DNA of 64,000 nucleotides from Chthonomonadales bacterium (GCA_020849275.1 JADLGO010000054.1:37553-101552), one strand, 5' to 3'; shown: positions 26,920 through 35,100, counted from the first letter of the stretch. A program made the numbers and translations. The notes: a model not told the origin generated them from the sequence alone.

Positions 26920-27324
26920 ATGGACCCGACAGCCCGTGCGCCCGCCGCCCCGGGCGGCGAGATCGCCACCGGCGCCGACTGCCCGCTCGCCGCCGAGACC
27001 CGATCCGGCGGCCTCCCCAGCGATCCCCGCCGGAGGATGGAGTGCCTGCTCATCGCGCACCCAGACGTAGCGGAGGTCGCCGTCATCAGCCGCCCCGACG
27101 GGAATGGGCGCCCCATGTGCACGGCCTTCGTCCACCTGCGCGAGGGGCTTGCGGGAACGCCCGAGCTTCTGACCGAGTTGCGCGCGCTCGTCTGCCGGCG
27201 TCCGGGATGCTGTCTGCGCGACATCGTCGCGACGGACGTGCTCCCCAAGACGCTCAGCGGCAAGCTCATCCCGAGCGCGCTCACTGAAATGGCCGTGCGC
27301 CGCGACCGCGATCTCGCCGGCTAA
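26920..27324 (+). CDS. Stand-alone AMP-binding enzyme C-terminal domain (acyl-CoA synthetase remnant or small protein)
   Basis: 134 residues that match only the mobile C-terminal domain of acetyl-CoA-synthetase-type enzymes: RMECLLIAHPDVAEVAVISR, an extended region ELLTELRALVCRRPG, and the catalytic-lysine block VLPKTLSGKLIPSAL, where the lysine of SGK is retained. No N-terminal adenylation domain is upstream; the gene starts divergently from fkp. The start used is the ATG behind AGGAAGG; a GTG 13 codons upstream is possible. It is either a decayed synthetase or a domain used alone. Confidence 0.65.
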   Translation: MDPTARAPAAPGGEIATGADCPLAAETRSGGLPSDPRRRMECLLIAHPDVAEVAVISRPDGNGRPMCTAFVHLREGLAGTPELLTELRALVCRRPGCCLRDIVATDVLPKTLSGKLIPSALTEMAVRRDRDLAG

Positions 27325-27412
27325 CGCACACGCAGGGCCGCGCGGGGCCGAGCCCTCCTTCGCGCGAAGGAGAGCCGGGCGGGCGAGGCGAACAGCGGCC
27401 CGGAGGAGCGGC

Positions 27413-28048
27413 ATGACCCAGGCGGCGGAGCGCGATCCGACGGGCGGATCCGTGTGGGAAGAGCGGTACGCGCGCGACCCGGAGGACTGGTTCTTCGGCC
27501 GCGAGCCCAGCGCGCTCGCGCGCCTCACGCTCCACTTCTGGCGCCTCTGCCGCGGCCAGAACCCCGGGCGCCTGCTCGACCTCGGCGCCGGCGAGGGCCG
27601 CGACGCCGTCTTCTTCGGGCAGCAGGGCTTCGCCGTCACCGCCGTGGAGGTCGCGCCATCGGGCGTCCGCAAGACGGAGCGGCTGGCGGCCGAGCGCGGG
27701 GTGACGCTCGCGGGCCTGCACGCCATGGACCTGCGCGACTTCCCGCTCACGCCCGACTACGACGTCCTCTTCGCCGGCAACAGCCTCTCCGGCCTCGGGC
27801 CGGAATGCCTGGCCTATCTTGCCCATATGCGCGCGTGCACGCCGCCCGGCGGCCTCAACGCCGTGCGGGTCCGCACCCGCGAGGCCGGCTCCACGCAGGA
27901 CCCTCCCGGCCTCTACGCCTTCGATCGGAACGAGCTCAAACACGAGTACCGCGGGTGGCGGCTGCTCTACTACGGCGAGGACCTGATCTGGGTGCCCCAC
28001 GTCGACGGGATGCTCTCCTTCGCCGACATCATCGCCGCCGCGCCCTGA
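27413..28048 (+). CDS. Class I SAM-dependent methyltransferase (TehB-like)
   Basis: 211 residues. Motif I RLLDLGAGEGRDAVFFGQQG (residues about 54-73) and the following acidic position AVEVAPSG define the SAM site. WEERYARDPEDWFFGREPS at the N-terminus resembles tellurite-resistance/thiopurine methyltransferases. The start has GGAGGAG 5 nt upstream. It is separated from the secreted protein gene by 37 bp and could be cotranscribed with it. The substrate is unknown. Confidence 0.8.
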   Translation: MTQAAERDPTGGSVWEERYARDPEDWFFGREPSALARLTLHFWRLCRGQNPGRLLDLGAGEGRDAVFFGQQGFAVTAVEVAPSGVRKTERLAAERGVTLAGLHAMDLRDFPLTPDYDVLFAGNSLSGLGPECLAYLAHMRACTPPGGLNAVRVRTREAGSTQDPPGLYAFDRNELKHEYRGWRLLYYGEDLIWVPHVDGMLSFADIIAAAP

Positions 28049-28085
28049 GCGGCGCGCGCACGCTTCACCGCTCCAGGGAGAGGAC

Positions 28086-29048
28086 ATGATGCGCGTCCTT
28101 GCAGTCGCCTGCGCCATCGTCTGGCTAGCGCTTACCGGCCTCCAGGCCCCGCCCGCGCCCGAGAAGCAGGGCGCCGGCCTCGCCGCGCGCTACCCGGGCG
28201 ACCGGGGCATCGAGGGCGACCCTGCGGTCCTGTTCCGCGCCGACTTCGAGCGCGGCGACACGCGCGATTGGGACGAGAGCAAAGGCCCGGTCACCGTTAC
28301 GGGCGAGCGCCCGAGAGCCGGCGCGCGATGCCTGGAGATCCCCATGCACCGCGGCCGTGACACGGGCGGCCATCTCATCAAGTGGTTCCGCCCGGGCGCC
28401 GACACGGTGTACGCTCGGTTCTATGTGCGATTCTCGAAGGACTACCGCTACTCGCACCACTTCGTCTGCCTGCTCGCCAACCCACCCAACAACCGCTGGG
28501 GCGCATTCGGCAAAGCGGGCCTCAAACCGGACGGGACCTACTTCTCGTCGGGCATGGAGCCCTGGTTCGCCTGGGGCAAGAACCCCCCGCCCGGCGAGGT
28601 GAACCTCTACACCTACTACCCGGACATGGACGCCGACCCCAAGATGAACCGCTACTGGGGCAACGCCTTCTTTCCGCCCGGCCCCGGCAAGGGTCGCGCG
28701 GCGGGACCCGATCGCGTGATACCGCCACTCGACCGCTGGCAATGCTGGGAATTCATGATCCGGGCCAACAGCGCCGCCGACCGCGCCGACGGCCGGCAGG
28801 CCATGTGGGTCAACGGGAGGCTCGTGGGCTCGTTCACCGGCATCCGGTGGCGCACTCACCCGGACGTGAAGGTCGACTGTCTCTGGCTGGAGCACTACGG
28901 CTACGATGATGGCGATCCGACACGCGAGTACTGGACCGACAGCCAGACGGTGTGGTTCGACGATGTGGTGGTGGCGACGCGCTACATCGGCCCGATGGCG
29001 CGCGCCGGCGCCGTCAACGCGCCGGGGGCAGCCAGAGGTCCGCGATGA
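28086..29048 (+). CDS. Secreted jelly-roll protein, polysaccharide-lyase-like
   Basis: 320 residues with an N-terminal signal peptide (VLAVACAIVWLALTGLQ, cleavage near residue 20). The rest is rich in aromatic residues and beta strands: VLFRADFERGDTRDW, VYARFYVRFSKDYRYSHHFV, RWQCWEFMIRANSA, GRQAMWVNGRLVGSF and LWLEHYGYDDGD. The sequence pattern (FEDG-like start, W-E-x-M strand, G-x-W-V-N-G, Y-Y-D/E end) resembles concanavalin-like polysaccharide lyases such as PL14/PL20 or the heparin-lyase-I fold. No verified catalytic residues can be assigned. The 3' end overlaps the convergent phosphatase gene by 35 bp. Confidence 0.6.
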   Translation: MMRVLAVACAIVWLALTGLQAPPAPEKQGAGLAARYPGDRGIEGDPAVLFRADFERGDTRDWDESKGPVTVTGERPRAGARCLEIPMHRGRDTGGHLIKWFRPGADTVYARFYVRFSKDYRYSHHFVCLLANPPNNRWGAFGKAGLKPDGTYFSSGMEPWFAWGKNPPPGEVNLYTYYPDMDADPKMNRYWGNAFFPPGPGKGRAAGPDRVIPPLDRWQCWEFMIRANSAADRADGRQAMWVNGRLVGSFTGIRWRTHPDVKVDCLWLEHYGYDDGDPTREYWTDSQTVWFDDVVVATRYIGPMARAGAVNAPGAARGPR

Positions 29049-30126
29049 CCGGCCGGTGGTCGGACGCTCCGGCACCGCCGGTCCGACACCGTCGCACGCC
29101 CCACTCCCGGCCGACCAGGACGTGGTCGATGCGCACGTAGGAGTGGCGCACCGCCAGCGCGTGCCCGTAGGTGTAGCCGTAGCCGGCGCCGGCCACGTCG
29201 AAGGCGTCGCGCAGGCCGGTGGCGAGCAGATAGTGGCAGATCATCGACTCCGCCGGCGCGTTGAGGTCACCCGCCACCAGCCGCGGCTCCGGCTCCGCGC
29301 GCAGCGCGCGGGCCAGCATGACGGCGTGCGTCAGGCGCGCGTTGATGCTGGACTGCCACTCCGGCGCCGCCTCGCTTCCCCACGCGGCCAGCGGCGCCAG
29401 CCCGGCCCGCGGCGTGGGAAGGTGTACACAGCAGACGGTCACGTCCCGGCCGCGCACCCGCAGGCGGCAGCGCAGGTAGCTGCGATAGGTGCTCACCTCC
29501 GGGATGGCGCGGAGCCGCACATCGCGCAGCGGGAACCGCGAGGCGATGAGCAGTCCCGCCTTCGGCCCGGCTCGATGCCAGCCGCGCAACAGCAGTGCCG
29601 TGTCGCCCGAGAGCCGCCCCTCGCCGGCCTCCTGCATCAGCACGAGGTCCGGATCGGCCGCGGCGACCTCGGCGGCCACGTCGGCGCGGCCGGGGTGACC
29701 CTTCACGTTGTAGGTCATCACGCGTAGCGTCACCGCGCCGGCAGGCACGGCCGCTCCCCTGGAGGGCCAGCGGAACCCCATCGCCGGACCGGCGACCCAG
29801 GCGATGCCGACGGCCGGCAGCCAGGCCCAGCGCCGCGCTCGCCGGAGCGTCCAGACGAGCAGCACGGGGCCCGGCACACCCCAGAACCACTGAGGCACAA
29901 AAAGGTTCAGCGCCGCCCAGCGCCACTGCTCCGGCCCGGCAGCGTTACAGGCGCGCACCAGGGCGAGCGCGCCGACCCAGGCCAGGCTTGCCGCCAGCAC
30001 CGCGCGATCTGCGGTCCGCCCGCGGCCCGCGCGCCTGCGCCTCGCCAACTCTCGCGCTCCCCTCTCTCGCCGCGCGGGTCGCCGCCTCGTGCCGGTACGT
30101 CTGCCGGTTTCGTCGCGATCCGGCAC
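29014..30126 (-). CDS. Membrane-anchored endonuclease/exonuclease/phosphatase family protein
   Basis: About 370 residues. Two or three N-terminal hydrophobic segments (AVLAASLAWVGALALVRAC, WGVPGPVLLVWTL, WLPAVGIAWVAGPAMGF) precede an EEP domain. Motifs are VMTYNVKG, LVLMQEAGEG (catalytic Glu), VAGDLNAPAES and GASDHRPVIADL (Asp-His pair). This is the layout of DNase I/exonuclease III-like enzymes tethered to the membrane; candidates are nuclease, sphingomyelinase or phosphoinositide-like phosphatase activity. The start is uncertain: GTG codons at 30126 or 30000 are both possible and no good Shine-Dalgarno decides it. It is convergent with the secreted protein at 28086. Confidence 0.75.
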   Translation of the reverse strand: MPDRDETGRRTGTRRRPARRERGARELARRRRAGRGRTADRAVLAASLAWVGALALVRACNAAGPEQWRWAALNLFVPQWFWGVPGPVLLVWTLRRARRWAWLPAVGIAWVAGPAMGFRWPSRGAAVPAGAVTLRVMTYNVKGHPGRADVAAEVAAADPDLVLMQEAGEGRLSGDTALLLRGWHRAGPKAGLLIASRFPLRDVRLRAIPEVSTYRSYLRCRLRVRGRDVTVCCVHLPTPRAGLAPLAAWGSEAAPEWQSSINARLTHAVMLARALRAEPEPRLVAGDLNAPAESMICHYLLATGLRDAFDVAGAGYGYTYGHALAVRHSYVRIDHVLVGREWGVRRCRTGGAGASDHRPVIADLWLPPAR

Positions 30127-30135
30127 TTGTGCCGG
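30120..30135. promoter_or_regulatory. 16-bp palindromic motif upstream of a PEP-CTERM gene
   Basis: CCGGCACTTGTGCCGG, two 7-bp inverted arms around TT. The same sequence, in the same orientation relative to the gene, lies over the -35 region of the pseudopilin gene at 38.8 kb (38982-38997). It is a candidate operator or regulator-binding site; it could also be chance in GC-rich DNA. Confidence 0.4.
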
Positions 30136-30141
30136 CGCCGA

Positions 30142-30157
30142 TGGCACGCCGCTGGCA
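30142..30157 (+). promoter_or_regulatory. Sigma-54-like promoter of the first PEP-CTERM gene
   Basis: TGGCACGCCGCTGGCA has the -24 element TGGCAC, and GG and GC are separated by 10 nt as in RpoN promoters. The -12 element TGGCA deviates at one base from TTGCA. It lies about 90 nt upstream of the TTG start at 30246. It matches the sites at 22598 and 31957. Confidence 0.55.
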
Positions 30158-30245
30158 GACAATGTCGGTGACGGCGACGGCGCCGCGCGGCCCCTGGCCC
30201 CTCGTCCCCGCCGCGCGAGCTTTGGCCCGCCCCGAAGGAGTAGCC

Positions 30246-30986
30246 TTGAACGCACGAAATCGCAGTCCGTTCGCCCCCATCGCGGCCCTTTTCCTGCTCG
30301 CTTGCCTGGCCCCGACGGCACAGGCCGGTCCCTACCAGTTCATCGCTCCGGTGCCCGGTGGCCAACTCTTCACTGGCGGCAACTACCGGAACCTGCACAC
30401 CAGCTTCAATGACAGCGGACACGTCACCAGTGTCGGCATCTTCGATAGCGCCCTGCTCTACAACGGCCACGAGGTGGCGCGCTACTCCGTCTGTAACGAT
30501 CTGAGCGAGGACGTCGGCGCGCCGGTCAGCGAGTTCGACTACGTTCTCTCCCTAGTGTCCGCGAGCGGCAATCCCAACCGCGGCAAGGTCGCGTGGCTGC
30601 TCGACAACGAGCTGGACAACGCCGTGGCCGCCGGCAGCGCCGTCACCTCCGCCGGGTTCCAGGCCGCTATCTGGGAGCTATGGTACGACACGTCGCCGGA
30701 TCTCTCCAGCGGCGCCTTCTACCTCGACTGGAAGACGGCCTACGGAGGGCAGTACTACTCGCAGGCAGTGGTCGACCGGGCGCTCAACTACATCAACTCG
30801 GCTGACTCCGAATGGGTCAGCGCCTCGGCCATCTGGCTCTCCAAGCAGGGCAGACAGGATCAGCTCATGACCCTGGATGGCGGCGCGCCTCCCTCCACCG
30901 TGGTCCCGGAGCCGGCCTTCTGGCAGATGGGCGCGGTGCTCGCCCTCGGCGCGATCCCGCTACTCCGACGGCGGCGCCGCGCATAG
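30246..30986 (+). CDS. PEP-CTERM surface protein with possible thioester domain
   Basis: 246 residues. I use the TTG at 30246 because GAAGGAG sits 5 nt upstream; it gives a clean signal peptide (FAPIAALFLLACLAPTAQA). The C-terminus is a full PEP-CTERM tail: VPEPAFWQMGAVLALGAIPL then RRRRRA, the substrate of an exosortase such as the one at 16504. The middle contains YSVCNDLSEDVG (Cys83), KVAWLLDNE and FQAAIWELWYD (Gln139). This order resembles Cys-Gln thioester adhesins of Gram-positive bacteria, although the pairing is an inference. It is probably displayed on the cell surface or in the exopolysaccharide matrix. It faces a second PEP-CTERM gene. Confidence 0.88.
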   Translation: MNARNRSPFAPIAALFLLACLAPTAQAGPYQFIAPVPGGQLFTGGNYRNLHTSFNDSGHVTSVGIFDSALLYNGHEVARYSVCNDLSEDVGAPVSEFDYVLSLVSASGNPNRGKVAWLLDNELDNAVAAGSAVTSAGFQAAIWELWYDTSPDLSSGAFYLDWKTAYGGQYYSQAVVDRALNYINSADSEWVSASAIWLSKQGRQDQLMTLDGGAPPSTVVPEPAFWQMGAVLALGAIPLLRRRRRA

Positions 30987-31005
30987 CGCCCGCCCCCCTT
31001 GCCTC

Positions 31006-31038
31006 CGAGAGCCCCGGGCCTGCCCGGGGCTCTCGTTT
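31006..31038 (+). terminator. Rho-independent terminator after the first PEP-CTERM gene
   Basis: A perfect 14-bp stem (31006-31019 with 31022-31035, CGAGAGCCCCGGGC and its complement) with a 2-nt loop is followed by TTTCG. It is placed 19 bp after the stop codon at 30984-30986. Confidence 0.8.
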
Positions 31039-31060
31039 CGTCCGCTCCCCGGGCGCCGAC

Positions 31061-31088
31061 GGCCCGCGGGGGAGCTTCCCCGCGGGCC
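31061..31088. terminator. GC hairpin between convergent PEP-CTERM genes
   Basis: GGCCCGCGGGG at 31061-31071 pairs with CCCCGCGGGCC at 31078-31088. It lies 27 bp beyond the stop of the minus-strand PEP-CTERM gene and probably serves that gene, although no T-tract follows on that strand. Confidence 0.5.
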
Positions 31089-31115
31089 GCCTTGCTTCGT
31101 GCTCTCGCCCGGCGC

Positions 31116-31856
31116 TCAGGCCGCCAGACGGCGCCTTCGCGCCATCAGCGCCCCGAGACCGCCGAGGCCGAGCAGGCCCGCCATCTGCCAGAAGGCCGGC
31201 TCGGGGATGACTGCCGGGGACACGGGGAGATCGAGGTAGATGTAGCCGGTCTTCTGCCCGTTGCCCCGGGCCACCTGGCCGAAGGGGTCGCTGCTCGACG
31301 TGGAGACGTGGAAGCCGAAGTGGATCGGGCCGTCGTAGACGCCCAGATCGTCGTAGCCCGGGCCGCGCGGCCTCTTCTTCAGCACGTGCGCCGGCGCCGT
31401 ATTGAGGAAGCTGAAGCTCTTGCCCGTCATGTCCCCCTCGTAGGCGAACGCACCGTGCGGGCTATCCTCCTGATAGAGCCCCAGACTCTTCGAGGAGTTG
31501 CCGAACTTCGGCGGCGTCCGGAAGCCCTGAATGTCGTTCACTGCCGTCGCCCCGGGATGGAGGTCCCAGCCCGTCGTGGTCGAGCGGCCGACCTTCACCG
31601 GGTCGTCGTAGATCTGCCAGAAGCCGAAGACCTCGTCGAGCGCGTACTGCCCGCTCATCCCGTCCAGCGAGAACCAGGCGCCTCTATCGAGCTCCAGTGT
31701 GTACGCGTGTCCGATCTCCGAGGGCATGGTTACGAACTGATCGGCGGTCAGATCCTTGATGCGAAACCCGCCCACGGCGGTGGCCTTCTTGTAGTTGCCT
31801 GGCACCGCGCGCGCCGGCGTGGCCGACGCCAGGATGGCCATGCAGACCGCCACCAC
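31116..31856 (-). CDS. PEP-CTERM surface protein, signal peptide possibly frameshifted
   Basis: About 246 residues ending in a clear PEP-CTERM tail (VIPEPAFWQMAGLLGLGGLG, ALMARRRRLAA), which shares PEPAFWQM with the neighbouring gene. The body is beta-rich and soluble with no known domain. The open frame starts at a GTG giving VVAVCMAILASATPARA, a signal peptide without the usual basic N-region. Adding one base near 31857 joins it to an upstream frame that reads HIKVKRARR from a GTG at about 31886, which would complete a normal signal peptide. So either the start is unusual or there is a one-base deletion. A sigma-54-like promoter lies upstream. Confidence 0.8.
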   Translation of the reverse strand: MVAVCMAILASATPARAVPGNYKKATAVGGFRIKDLTADQFVTMPSEIGHAYTLELDRGAWFSLDGMSGQYALDEVFGFWQIYDDPVKVGRSTTTGWDLHPGATAVNDIQGFRTPPKFGNSSKSLGLYQEDSPHGAFAYEGDMTGKSFSFLNTAPAHVLKKRPRGPGYDDLGVYDGPIHFGFHVSTSSSDPFGQVARGNGQKTGYIYLDLPVSPAVIPEPAFWQMAGLLGLGGLGALMARRRRLAA

Positions 31857-31956
31857 CGACGCGCGCGCTTAACTTTAATATGCACGTGTTGACCCGTCCC
31901 TTGCATGCATTGGTGACCGCGCCCGCGGAAGCGGGCCGGCCCTCACGGTTCAGGGT

Positions 31957-31972
31957 TGCACGATTCGTGCCA
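31957..31972 (-). promoter_or_regulatory. Sigma-54-like promoter of the second PEP-CTERM gene
   Basis: On the minus strand TGGCACGAATCGTGCA: -24 element TGGCAC and -12 GTGCA, with GG and GC 10 nt apart. It lies about 70 nt upstream of the inferred full-length start near 31886, a spacing compatible with a normal leader. Confidence 0.6.
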
Positions 31973-32154
31973 TGCTCGTCACGGGCGAAAGCTCGGCCCG
32001 CCTCCCCGCACAATTGCCGGCCGCGCAGGGCCGCGCGACATGGAACGACCCCGCCGGGAGTACCTGCCCCGGATCCCTCCGGCACGAGCCCCGCAGTATC
32101 CCTCCGCCGGCCTTCCGGGCAGCCGCTGCAATCACCGCAAGGAGAGATCGCTCC

Positions 32155-33918
32155 ATGTTCCGACACGCCACCCGACGGCCGCCACCCGCGCGCGCGGCTC
32201 GCGGCCTGTGGTACGCGGCTGCTGTTGCCGTCCTCAGCCTGCTTGCGTCGGCCTGTCTCGCGCAGGGCGGACCGGCCCCATATGCAAGAGGGCGAATCCT
32301 GGTCAAGTTCCGCGCCCCCGCCGGCGCGCACCCCTCCGCGCTCGCGAGCGTCGAGGCGCGCAACGCAGCCCCGATCGGCGGCCTGTCCGTGCAGGTGCTC
32401 ACACTGGCGCCTGGCGTGCGCGAGACCGACGCCGTCGCCGCCATGCGCCATCGTCCGGACGTCGAATTCGCCGAGCTCGATATGCGCCTCCCGCTCGCCT
32501 TCGTCCCGAACGACCCGGGCTACGCCAACCAGTGGCACTTGCCGCGCATCGGCGCCCCGGCCGCCTGGGACCTGACCGTGGGCAGTCCGGACATCATCGT
32601 CGCGGTGCTCGACACCGGTTGCGACCCCACCCACCCCGACCTCAGCCCGAACTACGTGGCGGGATGGAACTTCTACAACAACAACACGGACACGCGCGAC
32701 GTCCATGGGCATGGCACCGCCGTCGCCGGCTGCGTTGGCGCTACCTCCAACAATGGAGCCGGTGTCGCCGGCCTGTGCTGGGTCGGCCGCATCATGCCCT
32801 GCCGCGTAACCGACGCTGCCGGCTACGGCTACTACTCCACCATCTCGCGCGCCCTGCGGTGGGCCGCCGACCACGGCGCGCGCATCGCCAACATCAGCTT
32901 CGAGGGTGTGGCCGGCAGCGCGAGTATACGCAGCGCGGCGCAGTACATGTGGAGCAAGGGCGGCCTCACCGTGTGCGCCGCCGGCAATCAGGGGATCGAT
33001 CCGGGCTACCAGCCCGGCCCGCATCTCATCAGCGTCTCCGCCACCGACTCCGCCAACAGGAGAACGAGTTGGTCCTGCTACGGACCGTGGGTCAGCGTGG
33101 CCGCGCCCGGCGCCAACATCTGCACCACCGCGCGAGGAGGCGGGTACGGCTACTTCAGCGGCACCTCATTCAGCGCCCCCATTGCCTGCGGCGTCCTCGC
33201 CCTCGCCTGGTCCATCGATCCACACATGAGCAACATGGAGATGCGCGAGGCAGTGACGACGACCGCCACGGACCTGGGAGCCGCCGGACCGGACAGCGAC
33301 TACGGGTACGGGCTCGTCAACGCCGGTGCGGCCACGGCGCGCGCCCTCTCGCTCATCGTCGACCGGGTTCCGCCCACCGTCTCCATTGCCAGCCCCTGGA
33401 ACGGCGCCGTGGTAGCCGCATCCGTCCCGGTCGAGGTCGCCGTCTCGGACGACGTGGGCGTGGCACGCGTCGATCTCTACGTCGACGGCGTCCTGGCCGA
33501 CACGGCGGCGAAGGCTCCCTATACGCTCGCGTGGGGCGCAAGCGGCGCGGCTGTCGGCTCGCACACCCTGGTGGCCCGCGCCTATGACGCATCGGGCAAC
33601 TCCGCCGAGTCCGCGCCGGTCATCGTGAACCTCTTGCCCCCGCGCGACACGGAGGCGCCAACCTGCGCGATCGTCGACCCGGCGGACGGCTCCAGGGTTA
33701 CTCCCATCCTTGTCGTCTCCGTGGAGGCGAGCGACGACAGGGGCCTCTCGGCCGTTCGCCTCTACGTGGATGGGAAGGCGGCCGGCATGGCGCGCATCGG
33801 GTCCTGCCGCTTCATCGTGAACACGCGCACGTGGGCGCCGGGCGCGCACGTGATCCTGGCGGAGGCACTCGATAGGGCCGGCAACCGGGGCACGGCCGCC
33901 GTTACGCTCGTCAAGTAG
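32155..33918 (+). CDS. Secreted subtilisin-like serine protease (S8) with two C-terminal Ig-like domains
   Basis: 587 residues. It has a signal peptide with a lipobox-like LLASAC near residue 34, then a propeptide-like region (RGRILVKFRAPAG to VEFAELDM). The S8 catalytic domain carries Asp153 (VAVLDTGCDPTHPD), His186 (HGHGTAVAG), Asn278 (AAGNQG) and Ser338 (SGTSFSAPIA). Two Ig-like repeats of about 95 residues follow (PPTVSIASPWNGAVV..., APTCAIVDPADGSRV...), each with VDLYVDG/VRLYVDG. The ATG is preceded by AAGGAG. The protein is exported and probably degrades extracellular protein. All four key residues are present. Confidence 0.93.
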   Translation: MFRHATRRPPPARAARGLWYAAAVAVLSLLASACLAQGGPAPYARGRILVKFRAPAGAHPSALASVEARNAAPIGGLSVQVLTLAPGVRETDAVAAMRHRPDVEFAELDMRLPLAFVPNDPGYANQWHLPRIGAPAAWDLTVGSPDIIVAVLDTGCDPTHPDLSPNYVAGWNFYNNNTDTRDVHGHGTAVAGCVGATSNNGAGVAGLCWVGRIMPCRVTDAAGYGYYSTISRALRWAADHGARIANISFEGVAGSASIRSAAQYMWSKGGLTVCAAGNQGIDPGYQPGPHLISVSATDSANRRTSWSCYGPWVSVAAPGANICTTARGGGYGYFSGTSFSAPIACGVLALAWSIDPHMSNMEMREAVTTTATDLGAAGPDSDYGYGLVNAGAATARALSLIVDRVPPTVSIASPWNGAVVAASVPVEVAVSDDVGVARVDLYVDGVLADTAAKAPYTLAWGASGAAVGSHTLVARAYDASGNSAESAPVIVNLLPPRDTEAPTCAIVDPADGSRVTPILVVSVEASDDRGLSAVRLYVDGKAAGMARIGSCRFIVNTRTWAPGAHVILAEALDRAGNRGTAAVTLVK

Positions 33919-33929
33919 GCGCTCAGGCG

Positions 33930-33978
33930 CGTCGATGGCGGTCCGCAAGCGCGCACGGCGCGCGGGCCGCCATCGACG
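33930..33978. terminator. Bidirectional hairpin between convergent genes
   Basis: A 12-bp outer stem (CGTCGATGGCGG at 33930-33941 with CCGCCATCGACG at 33967-33978) encloses an inner GCGCGC/GCGCGC stem. It fills the 72-bp gap between the protease stop and the convergent membrane-protein stop and has no T-tract. Confidence 0.6.
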
Positions 33979-33990
33979 GTGTGCCAAACC

Positions 33991-35100
33991 CTACTCGAGA
34001 TCGTTGAGCACCCCGTCCACGCCTTTCTCGAACGCCGGGTCCTTCGTACGCAGCAGGGGCGGAGGCTCGGCGTTCCCGCGTCTGGCGCTCGGGCGCGCCG
34101 GTTCGGGCGGTCTGGCCGTGTCTTTCCGGCCTGTCGAGACCGCGGCGCGCCCGGGGGCGGGGGGATCCGCCCGCTGGACGGGGGCAGACTCCGCGGCCCG
34201 TGCGCGCCGCGGCCGTTCCATGGTGCGGCGCCGAGCCGAGTCCGGGCGCGCCGGATTCGACGCCGGCGGCTTCGGCGCGAGCGCCCGCGGCGTTGTCACC
34301 TGGCCTCCGGATGCCTCCGCGCCGGCGGGGCGCAGATCCACGGAGGGCCCCGCCGGATCGAGCACGGTGCCCGGTCGCAGAGGCGCGGAGGAGGGCGGCC
34401 GCGTCACCAGGAGGTTGCTGGATGTGGAGGAGGCGGGCCGACGCGCGGGAGCAGGATCGCCCAAACACCAGAAGAGGCCGGCAGCGACACTGATGATCAC
34501 CAATCCGGCCGCCGCGCCAGCGACGCGCACGATCTGCGCTTGCCGCCTGCGTGTGTCGCGCTCGCCCGCCAGATCCTCGTAGAGCGCCACCATCAGATCC
34601 GGGTCGGCCGGTGGGCGTGCCGCCGTGGCAGGCGCGGACGGGACCGGAACGACGGCTCTGGCGCGGATGGGAGCTACGCTTGCGTCGCCCGCGCTTGCCG
34701 CACTTGCGTCGCCCGCGCCCGCCTCGCCGTGCTCGCGCCGGGCGGCCTCGTCGCGCCGCTCGGCCTCCTCCTTCGAGATCACGCGGAAGGGCGGCGGAGC
34801 CCCCGGATTGCGGCCCACCGTGGTGATACCGTCCATCAGCGCGTCGAAACTGAAGCCGTTGCTCGCCTGCCGCACACGCTCGTTTATCTGCGCCTGCGCC
34901 GCCGAAGGCTCGATGCGCGGCGACCTCGGCGGTTTCGGCGCGTCCTCCCCCGCCGCGGGCGCAGGCCCGATCCTCGAGGCGGACTCGCGCTCCTCCTCGG
35001 TAATCAGCGCGCCCAGGAGAGCGATGCGCTCGTCGCGCGTCAGTTTGTCGTCGAGCAAGCGAGCCACCTCGGCGACCACCTCCGGGCGTATCTCCGCCAT
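33991..35100 (-). CDS. Single-pass membrane protein of unknown function, proline/alanine-rich
   Basis: 369 residues; I do not recognise a family. Residues 1-45 are helical and acidic (VVAEVARLLDDKLTRDERIA, LITEEERESA). A low-complexity stretch leads to one membrane helix near residue 190 (IVRVAGAAAGLVIISVAAGL). The remaining 150 residues are Pro/Arg/Ala-rich and would be outside the membrane. The layout resembles anti-sigma or envelope-tethering proteins, but no cysteine or zinc motif supports that. The ATG has GGGAGG 6 nt upstream; longer frames overlap the next gene. It lies 148 bp downstream of the carbohydrate-binding protein gene. Confidence 0.75.
   Translation of the reverse strand: MAEIRPEVVAEVARLLDDKLTRDERIALLGALITEEERESASRIGPAPAAGEDAPKPPRSPRIEPSAAQAQINERVRQASNGFSFDALMDGITTVGRNPGAPPPFRVISKEEAERRDEAARREHGEAGAGDASAASAGDASVAPIRARAVVPVPSAPATAARPPADPDLMVALYEDLAGERDTRRRQAQIVRVAGAAAGLVIISVAAGLFWCLGDPAPARRPASSTSSNLLVTRPPSSAPLRPGTVLDPAGPSVDLRPAGAEASGGQVTTPRALAPKPPASNPARPDSARRRTMERPRRARAAESAPVQRADPPAPGRAAVSTGRKDTARPPEPARPSARRGNAEPPPLLRTKDPAFEKGVDGVLNDLE

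Noticed and set aside
31684..33024. A long minus-strand open frame covering the protease gene and the second PEP-CTERM start
   Set aside because: It overlaps two well-supported genes and has no recognisable sequence; only its first-frame hint for the signal peptide was kept.
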